Shown: positions 34,860 through 44,178, counted from the stretch's first letter. The stretch is DNA of 55,033 bases from Spirochaetia bacterium (GCA_900767955.1 CAAGBC010000033.1:1-55033), one strand, 5' to 3'. Notes: a model not told the origin generated them from the letters alone. Program-made: numbers and translations.

Positions 34860-35654
34860 ATGAAAAAAAGTTCTATCGTTGCATTAATTCTTGCAACATT
34901 AGCTTTTGTTGGTTGTAGCAAAAAAGATTTATCAAAAACAATCATCGTTGGTGCAACCCCTGAACCACACGCTGCAATTTTAAGTTTAATTGCAGAAGAT
35001 TTAGCAAACGACGGCTACACACTTAAAATTGTAGAATTCACAGACTACAATGTTCCAAACGAAGCTGTTGAATCTGGCGAAATTGATGCAAACTATTTCC
35101 AGCATCTTCCTTACATGGATTCATTCAACAAAGAAAAAGGTTATCACTTAGCTAGTGTAGCAGGAATCCACATTGAACCATTAGCATTGTATTCAAAAAA
35201 ATACGCAAAGATTGATGAAATTCCTAATGGCGCAACAATTGCAATTCCTAATGACCCAACAAATGAAGGACGCGCATTATTACTTCTTCAATCTGCAGGT
35301 TTAATTAAATTAAATCCAGATGCAGGATTAACAGCTGTTCCTCAAGATATTGTAGAAAATGCAAAAAAACTTAAATTCACAGAACTTGAAGCAGCATCTT
35401 TACCACGCATTTTACAAGATGTTGACGCAGCAGTTATCAATGGAAACTACGCATTGCCAGCAGGATTAAACGCTTCAAAAGACGGATTATTTATTGAAGG
35501 AGCAGATTCTCCTTATGTAAATATTTTGTGTGTAAAAGATGGAAATCAGAACGCAGAAAAAATCCAAGCACTTGCAAATGCATTAAAAAGCCAAAAAGTA
35601 AAAGATTACATCAACAACACATATAAAAACGGTGAAGTTGTAACTGTATTTTAG
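34860..35654 (+). CDS. metQ: MetQ/NlpA family lipoprotein (methionine-binding)
   Basis: This 264-residue lipoprotein has a signal ending in the lipobox AFVGC (Cys19), so it is lipid-anchored facing the periplasm. The binding-protein fold shows the NlpA/MetQ marks: VGATPEPHAAIL, FTDYNVPNEAVESGEIDANYFQHLPYM, then GIHIEPLALYSKK, ATIAIPNDPTNEGRALLLLQ and AAVINGNYALPAG near 200. Family members bind L- or D-methionine for the MetNI ABC transporter. No metN or metI gene lies in this window. T. pallidum has a similar lipoprotein (TpN32). AGGAG is present 9 bases before the ATG. No SAM or other Met riboswitch is visible in the 59-base leader. Confidence 0.9.
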   Translation: MKKSSIVALILATLAFVGCSKKDLSKTIIVGATPEPHAAILSLIAEDLANDGYTLKIVEFTDYNVPNEAVESGEIDANYFQHLPYMDSFNKEKGYHLASVAGIHIEPLALYSKKYAKIDEIPNGATIAIPNDPTNEGRALLLLQSAGLIKLNPDAGLTAVPQDIVENAKKLKFTELEAASLPRILQDVDAAVINGNYALPAGLNASKDGLFIEGADSPYVNILCVKDGNQNAEKIQALANALKSQKVKDYINNTYKNGEVVTVF

Positions 35655-35677
35655 TTTTCATCACAAATAAAAATGAG

Positions 35678-35697
35678 ATCCTGACTTTCGTCAGGAT
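35678..35697. repeat. Palindromic intergenic element (ATCCTGAC/GTCAGGAT)
   Basis: The inverted repeat ATCCTGAC-TTTC-GTCAGGAT is an 8-bp perfect stem with a 4-base loop, preceded by GAG. It matches the 13472 element with a compensatory T-A to C-G change in the innermost pair. Between it and 35767 lie partial copies of its half (CATCAGGATGAC at 35705-35720, GTCATCC at 35740-35760). It lies between the convergent metQ and mnmA genes. Confidence 0.75.
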
Positions 35698-35766
35698 GTC
35701 AAAAGAACATCAGGATGACAATAATATGTCAGTCTAAAAAATGTCATCCAGACAAAACAAAATGTC

Positions 35767-35787
35767 ATCCCGAACGCGTTTCGGGAT
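35767..35787. repeat. REP-like palindrome (ATCCCGAA/TTCGGGAT)
   Basis: ATCCCGAA at 35767-35774 and TTCGGGAT at 35780-35787 form an 8-bp stem with loop CGCGT, flanked by GTC and CTC. The GTCATCCCGAA...TTCGGGATCTC pattern resembles dispersed REP-like elements of other bacteria. It may serve as bidirectional terminator for the convergent genes. Confidence 0.7.
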
Positions 35788-35826
35788 CTCTTCACTATAT
35801 GCAGATAGATACAGATTCTGCATAAT

Positions 35827-36993
35827 TTACAAAGTTTTATTTATAATCCCACCACCAAAAATTGTTCCATCAATATACAAAACAACAGATTGACCTGGCG
35901 CAACAGCCCTTTGAGGTTCTTCAAATGTTATTTTGTATGCAAGTCCATTAAATTTTTCATCTTCATTTGGAACATATTTTTCAATCACTGCAGGAACAGG
36001 TTTTGATGCCAATCGAATTTTTACCATAGCTTTTACAGGTTCCTTTGGTTCAACATTTCCAGGCCAAACAAAATCATCTGCAATTAAACCATCAGATTTT
36101 AAATCTTCATTTTCGGCAAGTACAACAAGATTGTTTTTTGCATCAATAGAATGAACATACAAAGGCTTATTTGCGCTAACTCCCAAACCTCTACGCTGAC
36201 CAACAGTGTAATGTTCAATTCCACGATGGCGTCCCAAAACTTTTCCGTCTAAATCAATAATATCACCAGGAATGGAAGGTTTATCAGAAAAAATCATATC
36301 AAAATATTCTTCTGGTATAAAATCTTGACTTTCTTCCCTATTTGCTGCTTCCAATTTAAATTGATGAGCAAGTTCAAAAACTTCTTTTTTTGACATAGAA
36401 GCCAATGGGAACCTAACTTTTTCAAGAATTTCAGATGGAATTTTATACAAAAAATAAGTTTGATCTTTTGATTGGTCTATTGCACTAGAAATCATGCAAG
36501 GACGAACATCAGTTCCCCACAAACCTTCCGCAGGTCTAACAATTTTTGCATAATGTCCTGTACAAAAATAATCATATTCAATATTTAATTTTTTTATTCC
36601 CTCAAGCAACGCACCAAATTTTACAAAGCGATTACATTGAATACATGGATTTGGTGTTCTTCCAGAGCGATATTCAGCTTTAAAATACTCAAGAACACAA
36701 TCGTTATATTCTTTTTTTACATCAACAACATGATATTCAATATTATTTTCTTTACAAAATTTAGCACATTCTTCTATATTAGTTACTTCACTGGGACTAT
36801 AACATGAAGGTTTTAATACTTTGTCACCAAGATTTTCTGGAACACGACCATCCCACAATGACATAGTAACGCCAATTACTTTACATCCTTTTTTCTGAAG
36901 CAACAACGCTGTCAAAGTTGAATCAACTCCTCCAGACAATCCTACTACAACTGTATCACCATTTTTAGGCAAATTTTCATCAAAAAATTCCAT
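35827..36993 (-). CDS. mnmA: tRNA-specific 2-thiouridylase MnmA
   Basis: MnmA uses ATP and a persulfide relay to thiolate U34 of tRNA-Lys, -Glu and -Gln. This 388-residue copy has the PP-loop SGGVDS at residues 20-25, the GRTPNPCIQCNRFVKFG motif with the first catalytic Cys near 110, TGHYAKI, DQSKDQTYFLYKI, and GQRRGLGVS near 280. The ending PGQSVVLYIDGTIFGGGII is usual. I chose the ATG at 36993. The frame opens eight codons earlier at a TTG but no ribosome site is seen at either. It faces the plus-strand metQ, with palindromes between. The second catalytic Cys cannot be placed with certainty here: the KDQTYFL region is followed by IPS, and the usual 'C' lies before in RPCMISS. Confidence 0.93.
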   Translation of the reverse strand: MEFFDENLPKNGDTVVVGLSGGVDSTLTALLLQKKGCKVIGVTMSLWDGRVPENLGDKVLKPSCYSPSEVTNIEECAKFCKENNIEYHVVDVKKEYNDCVLEYFKAEYRSGRTPNPCIQCNRFVKFGALLEGIKKLNIEYDYFCTGHYAKIVRPAEGLWGTDVRPCMISSAIDQSKDQTYFLYKIPSEILEKVRFPLASMSKKEVFELAHQFKLEAANREESQDFIPEEYFDMIFSDKPSIPGDIIDLDGKVLGRHRGIEHYTVGQRRGLGVSANKPLYVHSIDAKNNLVVLAENEDLKSDGLIADDFVWPGNVEPKEPVKAMVKIRLASKPVPAVIEKYVPNEDEKFNGLAYKITFEEPQRAVAPGQSVVLYIDGTIFGGGIINKTL

Positions 36994-37081
36994 AAGTAAA
37001 ATATACAAAAATCCCAAAATATAAACAACTATTACCCCTTATTATTGAAAGAAGGACTTCAAAATGTTAATATAAGTTACT

Positions 37082-38860
37082 ATGAAAAGTAATATGATTT
37101 TATCTGCATCTGGTTGGAGAAAAGTTTTTTCAATAACAAATGATGAACAAGATTCTTCAAAAAATATTGGATTAGAAAACCAAGCAATTTCTGTTTTTGC
37201 AGCCCTTGTTTTTTCTGACTATGTAAAAGAAGTTACAAACAAACAAAAACCAACAATTTTATGTGGAATGGACTCTCGTCCCACAGGAAGCGAAATTGCA
37301 GATGCAACGATAAAAACATTAGCAGCAAATAATGTTGATGTAAATTTTATAGGAATTACAGCTGCTCCAGAAATAATGGCCTACTCCAAAAACTTTGATG
37401 GTTTTATTTATATTTCTGCAAGCCACAATCCAATCGGCCACAATGGAATAAAATTTGGACTAAATACAGGTGGCGTTCTTAATGGAACAGAAAATGCAAA
37501 ATTAGTTCAGAAATTTAATGAACTTTGCGACAAAGAAGATGCTGTTGATTACGCAATGTCAATTTTGAACAAAGCAAATCCTTCAACTGTAGAAAATATA
37601 TACAACAACAGCCCAGCGCAAAAACAACAAGCACTTTTGTATTACAAAAATTTCTTAAAAGAAACTATCACAGCTTGCAAAGATACAACAAAGCAAGATG
37701 AAATTTTTTCAATTATAAAAAATACAATAAATCAAAAAAAACTTGGTGTCGTTTGTGACATGAATGGGTCTGCTCGTTCCATCTCTGTTGATAAAGATTT
37801 TTTTGCAGAAAACTTAATTAACTTTTACGCGATGAATGATATTCCTGGAAAAATCGTACATGAAATTATTCCAGAAGCTGAAAATTTAGTTCATTGCGCT
37901 TCCTATATGGAAAAACTCCAAAGCCAAGGAAATACTGATGCAGTTTTGGGTTATATGCCAGACTGCGACGGCGACAGAGGAAATATTGTATATTGGGACG
38001 AAAAACAAAAAAAATCAGTAATTCTAAAAGCTCAAGAAGTTTTTTCACTTTCTGTACTTGCGGAATTATCATATTCTTCTTGGCTAAATAAAGATAATAA
38101 AGATTTCAAACCAGCAGTTGCTGTAAATTGCCCTACTTCCATGCGAATAGAAGAAATTGCAAATGCTTTTAATGCAAAAGTTTTTAGAGCAGAAGTTGGA
38201 GAAGCAAATGTAGTAAACCTTGCTTGTGAAAAAAGAAACCAAGGTTTTGATGTAAGAATCTTTGGCGAAGGTTCAAATGGTGGAACAATTACATATCCAT
38301 CAGCAGTTCGTGACCCATTGAATACAATTTTTGCAATAATAAAACTTCTTTCTATAAAAGATTTGTTCAAAATTTGGTGTGAAAAAACTGGCTCTCAATA
38401 CAAAGATGATTTTTCATTAACTGACATTTTGAACACACTTCCAAAATATACAACAACAGGTGTTTCTGAAAAACGGGCAATTTTGAAAATAAAAACAACA
38501 GACCATTCTTTGTTAAAATCTCGTTTTCAAAGAGTTTTTGAACAAGAATATTCAGAAAAACTAAAGACTATAAATGAAAAATATGGTATAACTTCTTATA
38601 GAGTTGCTTTAACAAACGGAACAAAAGAATTACTTGATGTTACTGATTTTTCAAAAAGCGGAAACGGTGGCTTAAAAATAATTTTCTATTCCGAAAACAA
38701 TGGAACAAAAACCCCAGAAGCTTTTATTTGGATGAGAGGCTCTGGTACTGAACCAGTATTCAGAATAATGTGTGATGTTAAAGGCAATCGTCCAGAAATG
38801 GAAAAAGAATTCCTTCAATGGGAAACAGAAATGCTTCAAAAGGCAGATTCAATATTATAG
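37082..38860 (+). CDS. Phosphohexomutase family protein (phosphoglucomutase/phosphomannomutase-like)
   Basis: This 592-residue protein of the alpha-D-phosphohexomutase family interconverts sugar 1- and 6-phosphates. The phosphoserine loop YISASHNPIGHNGIKFG has S114, the metal loop is DCDGDRGN near 299, the sugar-binding loop FGEGSNGGTI near 395, and the phosphate-binding loop MRGSGTEPVFRI near 550. All four functional loops are present. Long inserts between them (about 130-230 and 460-530) make it longer than the usual 450-570. The start ATG follows closely after the divergent mnmA gene. The next gene starts 10 bases later and is a second family member, so this is a paralogous tandem. Substrate (glucose, mannose or other) is not decided by sequence. 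Confidence 0.85.
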   Translation: MKSNMILSASGWRKVFSITNDEQDSSKNIGLENQAISVFAALVFSDYVKEVTNKQKPTILCGMDSRPTGSEIADATIKTLAANNVDVNFIGITAAPEIMAYSKNFDGFIYISASHNPIGHNGIKFGLNTGGVLNGTENAKLVQKFNELCDKEDAVDYAMSILNKANPSTVENIYNNSPAQKQQALLYYKNFLKETITACKDTTKQDEIFSIIKNTINQKKLGVVCDMNGSARSISVDKDFFAENLINFYAMNDIPGKIVHEIIPEAENLVHCASYMEKLQSQGNTDAVLGYMPDCDGDRGNIVYWDEKQKKSVILKAQEVFSLSVLAELSYSSWLNKDNKDFKPAVAVNCPTSMRIEEIANAFNAKVFRAEVGEANVVNLACEKRNQGFDVRIFGEGSNGGTITYPSAVRDPLNTIFAIIKLLSIKDLFKIWCEKTGSQYKDDFSLTDILNTLPKYTTTGVSEKRAILKIKTTDHSLLKSRFQRVFEQEYSEKLKTINEKYGITSYRVALTNGTKELLDVTDFSKSGNGGLKIIFYSENNGTKTPEAFIWMRGSGTEPVFRIMCDVKGNRPEMEKEFLQWETEMLQKADSIL

Positions 38861-38870
38861 GAGAAACACA

Positions 38871-40655
38871 ATGGAAAAGGCTGAAATTCTAAAAAGAGCC
38901 CAAGATTACATTGCAGCAGAAAAAGATGAAAGATTCCGCAAGGAAGTTGAAGATTTAGTTGCAAAAGAAGACTTCAAAGAACTTGAAGATCGTTTCTATC
39001 AGACTCTTGAATTTGGAACTGGTGGATTGCGTGGAATTATGGGTGGCGGAACTAATCGCATGAACACTCTCGAAATCAACCAAGCAACACAAGGTCTTGT
39101 AAACTATGTAAAAAAAGCATTTCCTGAAAAAGCAAAAAACGGAACTTTAAGTGCAGTTGTTGCTTATGATAGCCGTAATAACTCTGATGTTTTTGGAGAA
39201 GCAACTGCTTGTATTTTTGCAGCAAACGGAATTAAAGCTTACTTATTTAGTGGTTTACGCCCAACTCCAGAACTTTCATATGCAATCCGCGAATTAAAAG
39301 CAGATACAGGTGTTGTTGTTACTGCTTCTCATAACCCTCGTGAATATAACGGATACAAAGCATATTGGAATGATGGTGCACAAGTTATTGAACCACATGA
39401 TGTTGGTATCATTGAAGAAGTAAACAAAGTTACAGAAGTAAAAACAATTTCTAAAGAAGAAGCAATTAAAAACGGTTCTTTAGTTTTAATTGATAAAGAA
39501 ATTGATGAAAAATACTGGGCAATGTGTAAAGAACAACTTTTCCGCCCAGAATTAATCAAAGAATACGCTAAAAACGTAAAAATCGTTTATACACCTCTCC
39601 ACGGAACTGGTGCAATGCATGTAGAAAAAGTTCTTGGTGATTTAGGACTTGAAGTTATTACAGTTCCTGAACAGCGTGAACCAAACGGAAATTTCCCTAC
39701 AGTTGCAAAACCAAATCCAGAAGAAGCTCCAGCATTAAAAATGGCTGTTGAACTTGGAGAAAAAGAAAAAGCAGATTGTGTAATGGCAACTGACCCAGAT
39801 TCTGACAGATTCGGAACTGCATTCCCAGATAAAGATGGTAAATTCGTACTTCTTTCTGGAAACCAAATGGGTGCATTACTTATGGAATATGTTCTTCTTT
39901 CAAGAAAAGAACAAGGAAAACTTCCTGCAGATTCCACAGTTATTCGCTCAATCGTTACTTCTGCATTCGGAGATGAAATCTGTAAGAAATACGGCGTAAA
40001 AATGATTGAATGTCTTACAGGATTCAAATGGATTGCAGCAGTAGAAGCTGAAATCGAAGCAAACAAAACAGGAACTTATGTATTCGGACTTGAAGAAAGT
40101 TACGGTTACAAAGTAGAAACAGAAGTAATGGATAAAGACGGTGTTTCTGCAGCTGCTTTATGTGCTGAAATGACAATGTATTGGCGTTCACAAGGCCAGA
40201 GCTTACTTGAACACCTTGACAATATGTATAAAGAATACGGATATTTTGAAGACCGTGCTATTTCACAGAATTTCCCAGGAATGGAAGGAAGTGCTGTAAT
40301 GGCTGGTATTATGGCAAAACTCCGTGAAGAAGGACTCAAAACTCTTGGTGGAAAGAAAGTTGTTCAGATTCGTGATATTAAAACAAGCACAGTTTTCAAT
40401 CCTGAAAACCCATCTGAAAAAACTGCAATCGATTTACCAAAAAGCAATGTTCTTCAGTTCTTCCTTGAAGGCGGTACAGTTGTTTCTGCTCGTCCATCTG
40501 GAACAGAACCAAAAATTAAGTTCTACATCAACAGTAAAGCTGATGTTGCTGGTAATTGTGATAAATGTTTGGCTGAAGCAAAAGCAGAAGCTGGAAAACT
40601 TTGTGATGCAATTACAGCTGATATAAAAGCAATTCTTGATGCAGCTTCAAAATAA
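38871..40655 (+). CDS. Phospho-sugar mutase (phosphoglucomutase, PgcA-like)
   Basis: This 594-residue phosphoglucomutase of the PgcA/PGM2-like branch has FGTGGLRGIMGGGTNRMN near residue 48, the phosphoserine motif TASHNPREYNGYK (S153), the metal loop DPDSDRFG near 300, the sugar loop GLEESYGY near 405, and the C-terminal ARPSGTEPKIKFY near 540. It probably makes glucose-1-phosphate for polysaccharide and nucleotide-sugar synthesis. The ATG at 38871 has AGGAG seven bases upstream. The frame is open further upstream but that overlaps the previous gene without a site. Codon use here is notably more regular than in neighbours, suggesting high expression, which is inference. It is 10 bases after the paralogous mutase. 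Confidence 0.9.
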   Translation: MEKAEILKRAQDYIAAEKDERFRKEVEDLVAKEDFKELEDRFYQTLEFGTGGLRGIMGGGTNRMNTLEINQATQGLVNYVKKAFPEKAKNGTLSAVVAYDSRNNSDVFGEATACIFAANGIKAYLFSGLRPTPELSYAIRELKADTGVVVTASHNPREYNGYKAYWNDGAQVIEPHDVGIIEEVNKVTEVKTISKEEAIKNGSLVLIDKEIDEKYWAMCKEQLFRPELIKEYAKNVKIVYTPLHGTGAMHVEKVLGDLGLEVITVPEQREPNGNFPTVAKPNPEEAPALKMAVELGEKEKADCVMATDPDSDRFGTAFPDKDGKFVLLSGNQMGALLMEYVLLSRKEQGKLPADSTVIRSIVTSAFGDEICKKYGVKMIECLTGFKWIAAVEAEIEANKTGTYVFGLEESYGYKVETEVMDKDGVSAAALCAEMTMYWRSQGQSLLEHLDNMYKEYGYFEDRAISQNFPGMEGSAVMAGIMAKLREEGLKTLGGKKVVQIRDIKTSTVFNPENPSEKTAIDLPKSNVLQFFLEGGTVVSARPSGTEPKIKFYINSKADVAGNCDKCLAEAKAEAGKLCDAITADIKAILDAASK

Positions 40656-41220
40656 TCTTTTTAGAGATTACCGTAAATTGGCCCTTCTTCTACAAGAGGG
40701 TGCTACATTTACGGCATTCGATACCGAAACTACAGGTTTGCATTGTCAATCATGTCGCATCATAGAAATTGGTGCCGTGAAATTCAATGCAAACGGTATT
40801 ATCGGTCAGTTCAACACATTAATAAATCCTCAATGTAAAATCCCTGAAGAATGTACAAAAATAAACAATATAACTGATGAGATGGTAAAAGATATGCCAG
40901 TCATTAATGAGATTTTACCAGATTTTTTAGATTTTATAAAAGGAACTTATATTGTTGCTCATAACGCGCCATTTGATATGCGCTTTTTAAATGCAGAAAT
41001 TGAACGATGTAATTTAAGACCGATTCACAACAAAGTTATAGATACATTACATTTAAGTCGTTGGGCGTTCCCTGAATTAAAAAAATTCAATCAACCAATT
41101 TTAGCAGAAATGCTAGGAATAAAAGTAACAAACGCCCATAGAGCTTGTGATGATGCCTTTGTTTGTGGAAATTTATTCCTTAACATAATAAAACACACAG
41201 CAGCATCACAAAAACTTTAA
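40639..41220 (+). CDS. DnaQ-like 3'-5' exonuclease
   Basis: This 193-residue exonuclease of the DEDDh group (DNA polymerase III epsilon-like) has FDTETTG with D28 and E30, a middle NNITDEMVKDMPVINE, VAHNAPFDMRFL with the third Asp near 112, and the closing HRACDDAF with the catalytic His and Asp near 169. It hydrolyses single-stranded DNA or RNA ends. Whether it proofreads or acts in repair is unknown. The ATG at 40639 overlaps the mutase by 17 bases. No ribosome site is evident, so translation is likely coupled. Without other polymerase features it should be called DnaQ-like, not dnaQ. It converges with the LysM gene at 41230. Confidence 0.85.
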   Translation: MQLQNNLFRDYRKLALLLQEGATFTAFDTETTGLHCQSCRIIEIGAVKFNANGIIGQFNTLINPQCKIPEECTKINNITDEMVKDMPVINEILPDFLDFIKGTYIVAHNAPFDMRFLNAEIERCNLRPIHNKVIDTLHLSRWAFPELKKFNQPILAEMLGIKVTNAHRACDDAFVCGNLFLNIIKHTAASQKL

Positions 41221-41229
41221 TTACACAAG

Positions 41230-42108
41230 TTACCCACGAGGTGCTTTTGCAGGGTCGATTGGTTTACCATTTTGGAAAACCATAAATTTAATTGATGAAT
41301 CACCAGATTTGCTAGTTTTTCCGATTTCATCACCAGATAAAATATATTCACCTTTTTTAGCTTTTACAGTTCCTAAGCCAGAATATGCGTATATTAATCC
41401 AGTTTTTGACTGAACGAAAATTATTTCTCCAAATCCTCTGTAAACACCTGTATACATAACAGTTCCTGCTGCTACAGATTTTACAACTTCATTATCTTCA
41501 CCAATAAGCTGAACACCAGAAACTTTTCCTTTTATATTTTTAACTTTTGGATTAGACAAAGGCCAAACAACACCATTTGAAACAACTACATCTTTATCTT
41601 TTGTTGGTGCAGGCTTTTGTGTAACAGGAGTTTTAGTTTCTTCATTCTTCTTAGGCAATTCTTTTGTATTATCAGGAACAAGAATTTTTTGACCAACTTT
41701 TAATGTTGTTGAAGCATCCATGTTATTCATTGCCAACAATTCATGTAATTTAATTTCGGAATTTCTTGCAATTCCATACAAGGTATCACCTGCTTTTACA
41801 ACATAAGTTTTAGTGTTTTGTTTTGTTGAGGTATTACTAGGAACTTCTTTTGTAGAAGATAATGCTGCTGCATTAGAAATATCAGCAGAAGGAATAATTA
41901 ATTTTTGCCCAATTTTAATAACATCATTTTCAGATAAATTATTAGCTGTTCTCAATTCAGGAACAGTGAGCTGATATTTTTTACTAATAGAATACAATGT
42001 ATCGCCTTTTTTTACTGTATAGTAAGAATCAGCGAATACAGAACATATAAACAATATATTTATAACTAGAATAAAAAGATTTATTTTGCTTTTTTTAGAA
42101 ATACTCAT
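41230..42108 (-). CDS. LysM-LysM-M23-like envelope protein (catalytic residues absent)
   Basis: This 292-residue exported protein has a signal (about 10-26, VFAD), two LysM domains (residues 28-73: YTVKKGDTLYSISKKYQLTVPEL; and 102-147: YVVKAGDTLYGIARNSEIKLHEL) that bind peptidoglycan, and a Lys/Thr/Pro linker. A LytM/M23 domain follows from about 190. In that domain, motifs read GVQLIGEDNEVVKSVAAGTVMYTGVYRGFGEIIFVQSKTGLIYAYSGLG and SSIKFMVFQNGKPIDP. The catalytic histidines of YAH and LHFE type are absent, so it is probably not a peptidase but an amidase activator like NlpD/EnvC. It is the end gene of the minus-strand block from 48334. An ATG at 42108 opens the frame. Confidence 0.85.
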   Translation of the reverse strand: MSISKKSKINLFILVINILFICSVFADSYYTVKKGDTLYSISKKYQLTVPELRTANNLSENDVIKIGQKLIIPSADISNAAALSSTKEVPSNTSTKQNTKTYVVKAGDTLYGIARNSEIKLHELLAMNNMDASTTLKVGQKILVPDNTKELPKKNEETKTPVTQKPAPTKDKDVVVSNGVVWPLSNPKVKNIKGKVSGVQLIGEDNEVVKSVAAGTVMYTGVYRGFGEIIFVQSKTGLIYAYSGLGTVKAKKGEYILSGDEIGKTSKSGDSSIKFMVFQNGKPIDPAKAPRG

Positions 42109-42147
42109 ATAAATATTATCGACATAATTTGTAAATTTTTACAGTAA

Positions 42148-43371
42148 TTAGCCGACAATTTCTTCAAAAAGTTTTCCTACATCAATTCCATTTATCAACG
42201 AACCTTTTTTATAGGCCTTAAGCATTCCTGCCCTACCAAGTTCCAAATGAGAAGAAGTAATTCCATGTTTTATGGAAATATCAGCTTCTAACAAAGCAGA
42301 TAAATGATCAGCAATTCTAACAATTTTTCCATCAATAGGAAAATATTTATCATCGTTATAAAGACTATTTAACTCTTCGAAGGATACTTCTTTTGAAGAA
42401 AAATCATCTGTAACAATTCTATTAGCAAATTCATCACTAATAAAATACATCAATTCTTTTGAATAAAAATCTTCCATCAAAGGAACTAATTCTTTATTAA
42501 CAATTTCATCTTCTATGCGTTTTACAATGCTTGGTAATTCATCTGTTGCTTGCTTAACAGGAGAAATAATATCTCGAGTAACAGCTTCTGGTAAGTCATG
42601 AAACAAACCACAAAAGAAATTATTCACAATACGGCGTTCACTCATTTTTACTTTATTATCGCGACTCAACAATAAAGTAATTACAGCAACAAAGAAACAA
42701 TGACCTAACACACTAGTTTTAGGAATTCTTGGTGTTTGATTCCATCTTGTCTGAAAACGCAATTGCTCAATTTTCATGATAAAATCAAAAGACTGCTGAT
42801 GAGTCAGTAACATTTGTAAACCAGTTAAATCTAAATAAGGTTGTAAACCTGCTTGTAATTCTGTATTAATTTTTTCCAAACGAATTGGTTCATTCACTAC
42901 AGACAACATCTGCAACTCTCTCATTGTTGCAAATTTATGAGCAGCAGCTAAAACTCTTGCGGCAGGTTTTGCTTTTTCTGGAATTGGTAAAGAATCTGAT
43001 TTTTGTCCAATATAAATTGTAAACTGTGAAAACAAATCTTTATCATCAATTAAAGGTTTATATTGATTCAAAACCCATTCATTAAGACGCAAATATTCTT
43101 GTGTATACTCTTTTTTCAACATCTGCTGAATAGGAGCTTTTATATCACACAAGGCAATTTTTTTTAATAAATCAAACAAAGATGCGTGAATTATCCAATT
43201 CCAATCAATGTAAACACCTTTATTTTCTTCATATTTACCTATGATATATGCAAGAACCATTTCTTCAGCAGCATTATCCATTTCAACTAAATCAAAAGGT
43301 CTGATTAAATCAGTCCAACGCTGAATGGAAAAGCCTTCAAATATTTTTAAAGCTAATTTTTTATTAATCAT
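42148..43371 (-). CDS. HD-domain protein (YfbR-like)
   Basis: This 407-residue cytoplasmic protein has a large N-terminal region of unknown fold (1-200) and an HD-type metal phosphohydrolase domain from about 215. That domain has H224 in SVLGHCFFVAV, the HD pair 258-259 in FFCGLFHDLPEAVTRDI, and a later Asp in VRIADHLSALLEADIS near 360. This pattern resembles YfbR/HDDC-type nucleotidases (5'-deoxynucleotidase), which have H..HD..D. The substrate is not decided. It is 3 bases after the upstream gene at 43375, so they are co-transcribed. The N-terminal part looks family-specific, with no recognised motif. Confidence 0.75.
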   Translation of the reverse strand: MINKKLALKIFEGFSIQRWTDLIRPFDLVEMDNAAEEMVLAYIIGKYEENKGVYIDWNWIIHASLFDLLKKIALCDIKAPIQQMLKKEYTQEYLRLNEWVLNQYKPLIDDKDLFSQFTIYIGQKSDSLPIPEKAKPAARVLAAAHKFATMRELQMLSVVNEPIRLEKINTELQAGLQPYLDLTGLQMLLTHQQSFDFIMKIEQLRFQTRWNQTPRIPKTSVLGHCFFVAVITLLLSRDNKVKMSERRIVNNFFCGLFHDLPEAVTRDIISPVKQATDELPSIVKRIEDEIVNKELVPLMEDFYSKELMYFISDEFANRIVTDDFSSKEVSFEELNSLYNDDKYFPIDGKIVRIADHLSALLEADISIKHGITSSHLELGRAGMLKAYKKGSLINGIDVGKLFEEIVG

Positions 43372-43374
43372 AAA

Positions 43375-44178
43375 TTATCTACTAGATCCAGATTTTTGGT
43401 CTGCATCCATTTTATCCTTCCATACTAATGCTTTCTTTTTAATTTCTTCAGCATTAGTTTTATCTCCAATTGCTAAACATAGTCTATGACGAGCCAAAAG
43501 GAATTTAATTGCATTTTGCATATCATCTAATCTTCTAGTTGACAATTCATACTTATCTCTATAACCAGAAGCAGAAGAATCTAATACTTTGCTAATTAAT
43601 CTAATGTACAATACTGTTGTTTCATAATTTGGTGAATTTGGATCCAAATAATCTTTAGCCGCTTCTCTCATATTAATAAAATTCTTAGCAACAACAGCAA
43701 AACGACCTTTTAACTCAACAAAAGACCATTTCCATTTACTATTATCACCAAAAGCAATTTCAAGAAGATTTATTGATAATCCCAACTTTCTAATTAAATA
43801 AAATCTACTTGTAACATCTTTGTCAGCAATTTTTTCGTGATTTGCAGCTAATTCATTATATGAAATATCTATAAAATTAGTAACTAATTCTTCCAAATAA
43901 ATAATGGCCTTATATAAAACCTTTCTAGCATCATTTAATGCATCATTATTTTTTACTTCTAGGATTTTTAATGAAAGACTATTTTGTGCCATATACAACG
44001 AAGCAACATAAATCATATCATCACACAACATTAACTTTTGAGCCGCTGCATTATCAGAACCACCGTTAATTGCATTCAAAACAGTTTTTTCTTTTCCAAG
44101 AGTAGCAGTAATTTTTGACTGATAAGGTTTTATTGCCTCAGCAAATTCCAATCTTGTCTGTTCGGATATTTTTGCCAT
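43375..44178 (-). CDS. Unknown cytoplasmic protein, likely alpha-helical
   Basis: This 267-residue protein without signal or membrane segment is mainly helical with amphipathic stretches (KTVLNAINGG, DALNDARKVLYKAIIYLEELV, RRLDDMQNAIKFLLARHRLCLAIGDK). I recognise no family. Its ATG overlaps the recN stop by one base (TAATG), and it is 3 bases before the HD gene, so it belongs to this operon. T. pallidum, as I remember it, has a conserved protein in this place after recN. No catalytic motif is visible, and a structural or scaffold role is possible, but nothing in the sequence shows it. Confidence 0.75.
   Translation of the reverse strand: MAKISEQTRLEFAEAIKPYQSKITATLGKEKTVLNAINGGSDNAAAQKLMLCDDMIYVASLYMAQNSLSLKILEVKNNDALNDARKVLYKAIIYLEELVTNFIDISYNELAANHEKIADKDVTSRFYLIRKLGLSINLLEIAFGDNSKWKWSFVELKGRFAVVAKNFINMREAAKDYLDPNSPNYETTVLYIRLISKVLDSSASGYRDKYELSTRRLDDMQNAIKFLLARHRLCLAIGDKTNAEEIKKKALVWKDKMDADQKSGSSR

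Noticed and set aside
38772..38871. Upstream start for the second phosphohexomutase
   Set aside because: It would overlap the first mutase by about 90 bases without a ribosome site, while ATG 38871 has AGGAG at the right distance.
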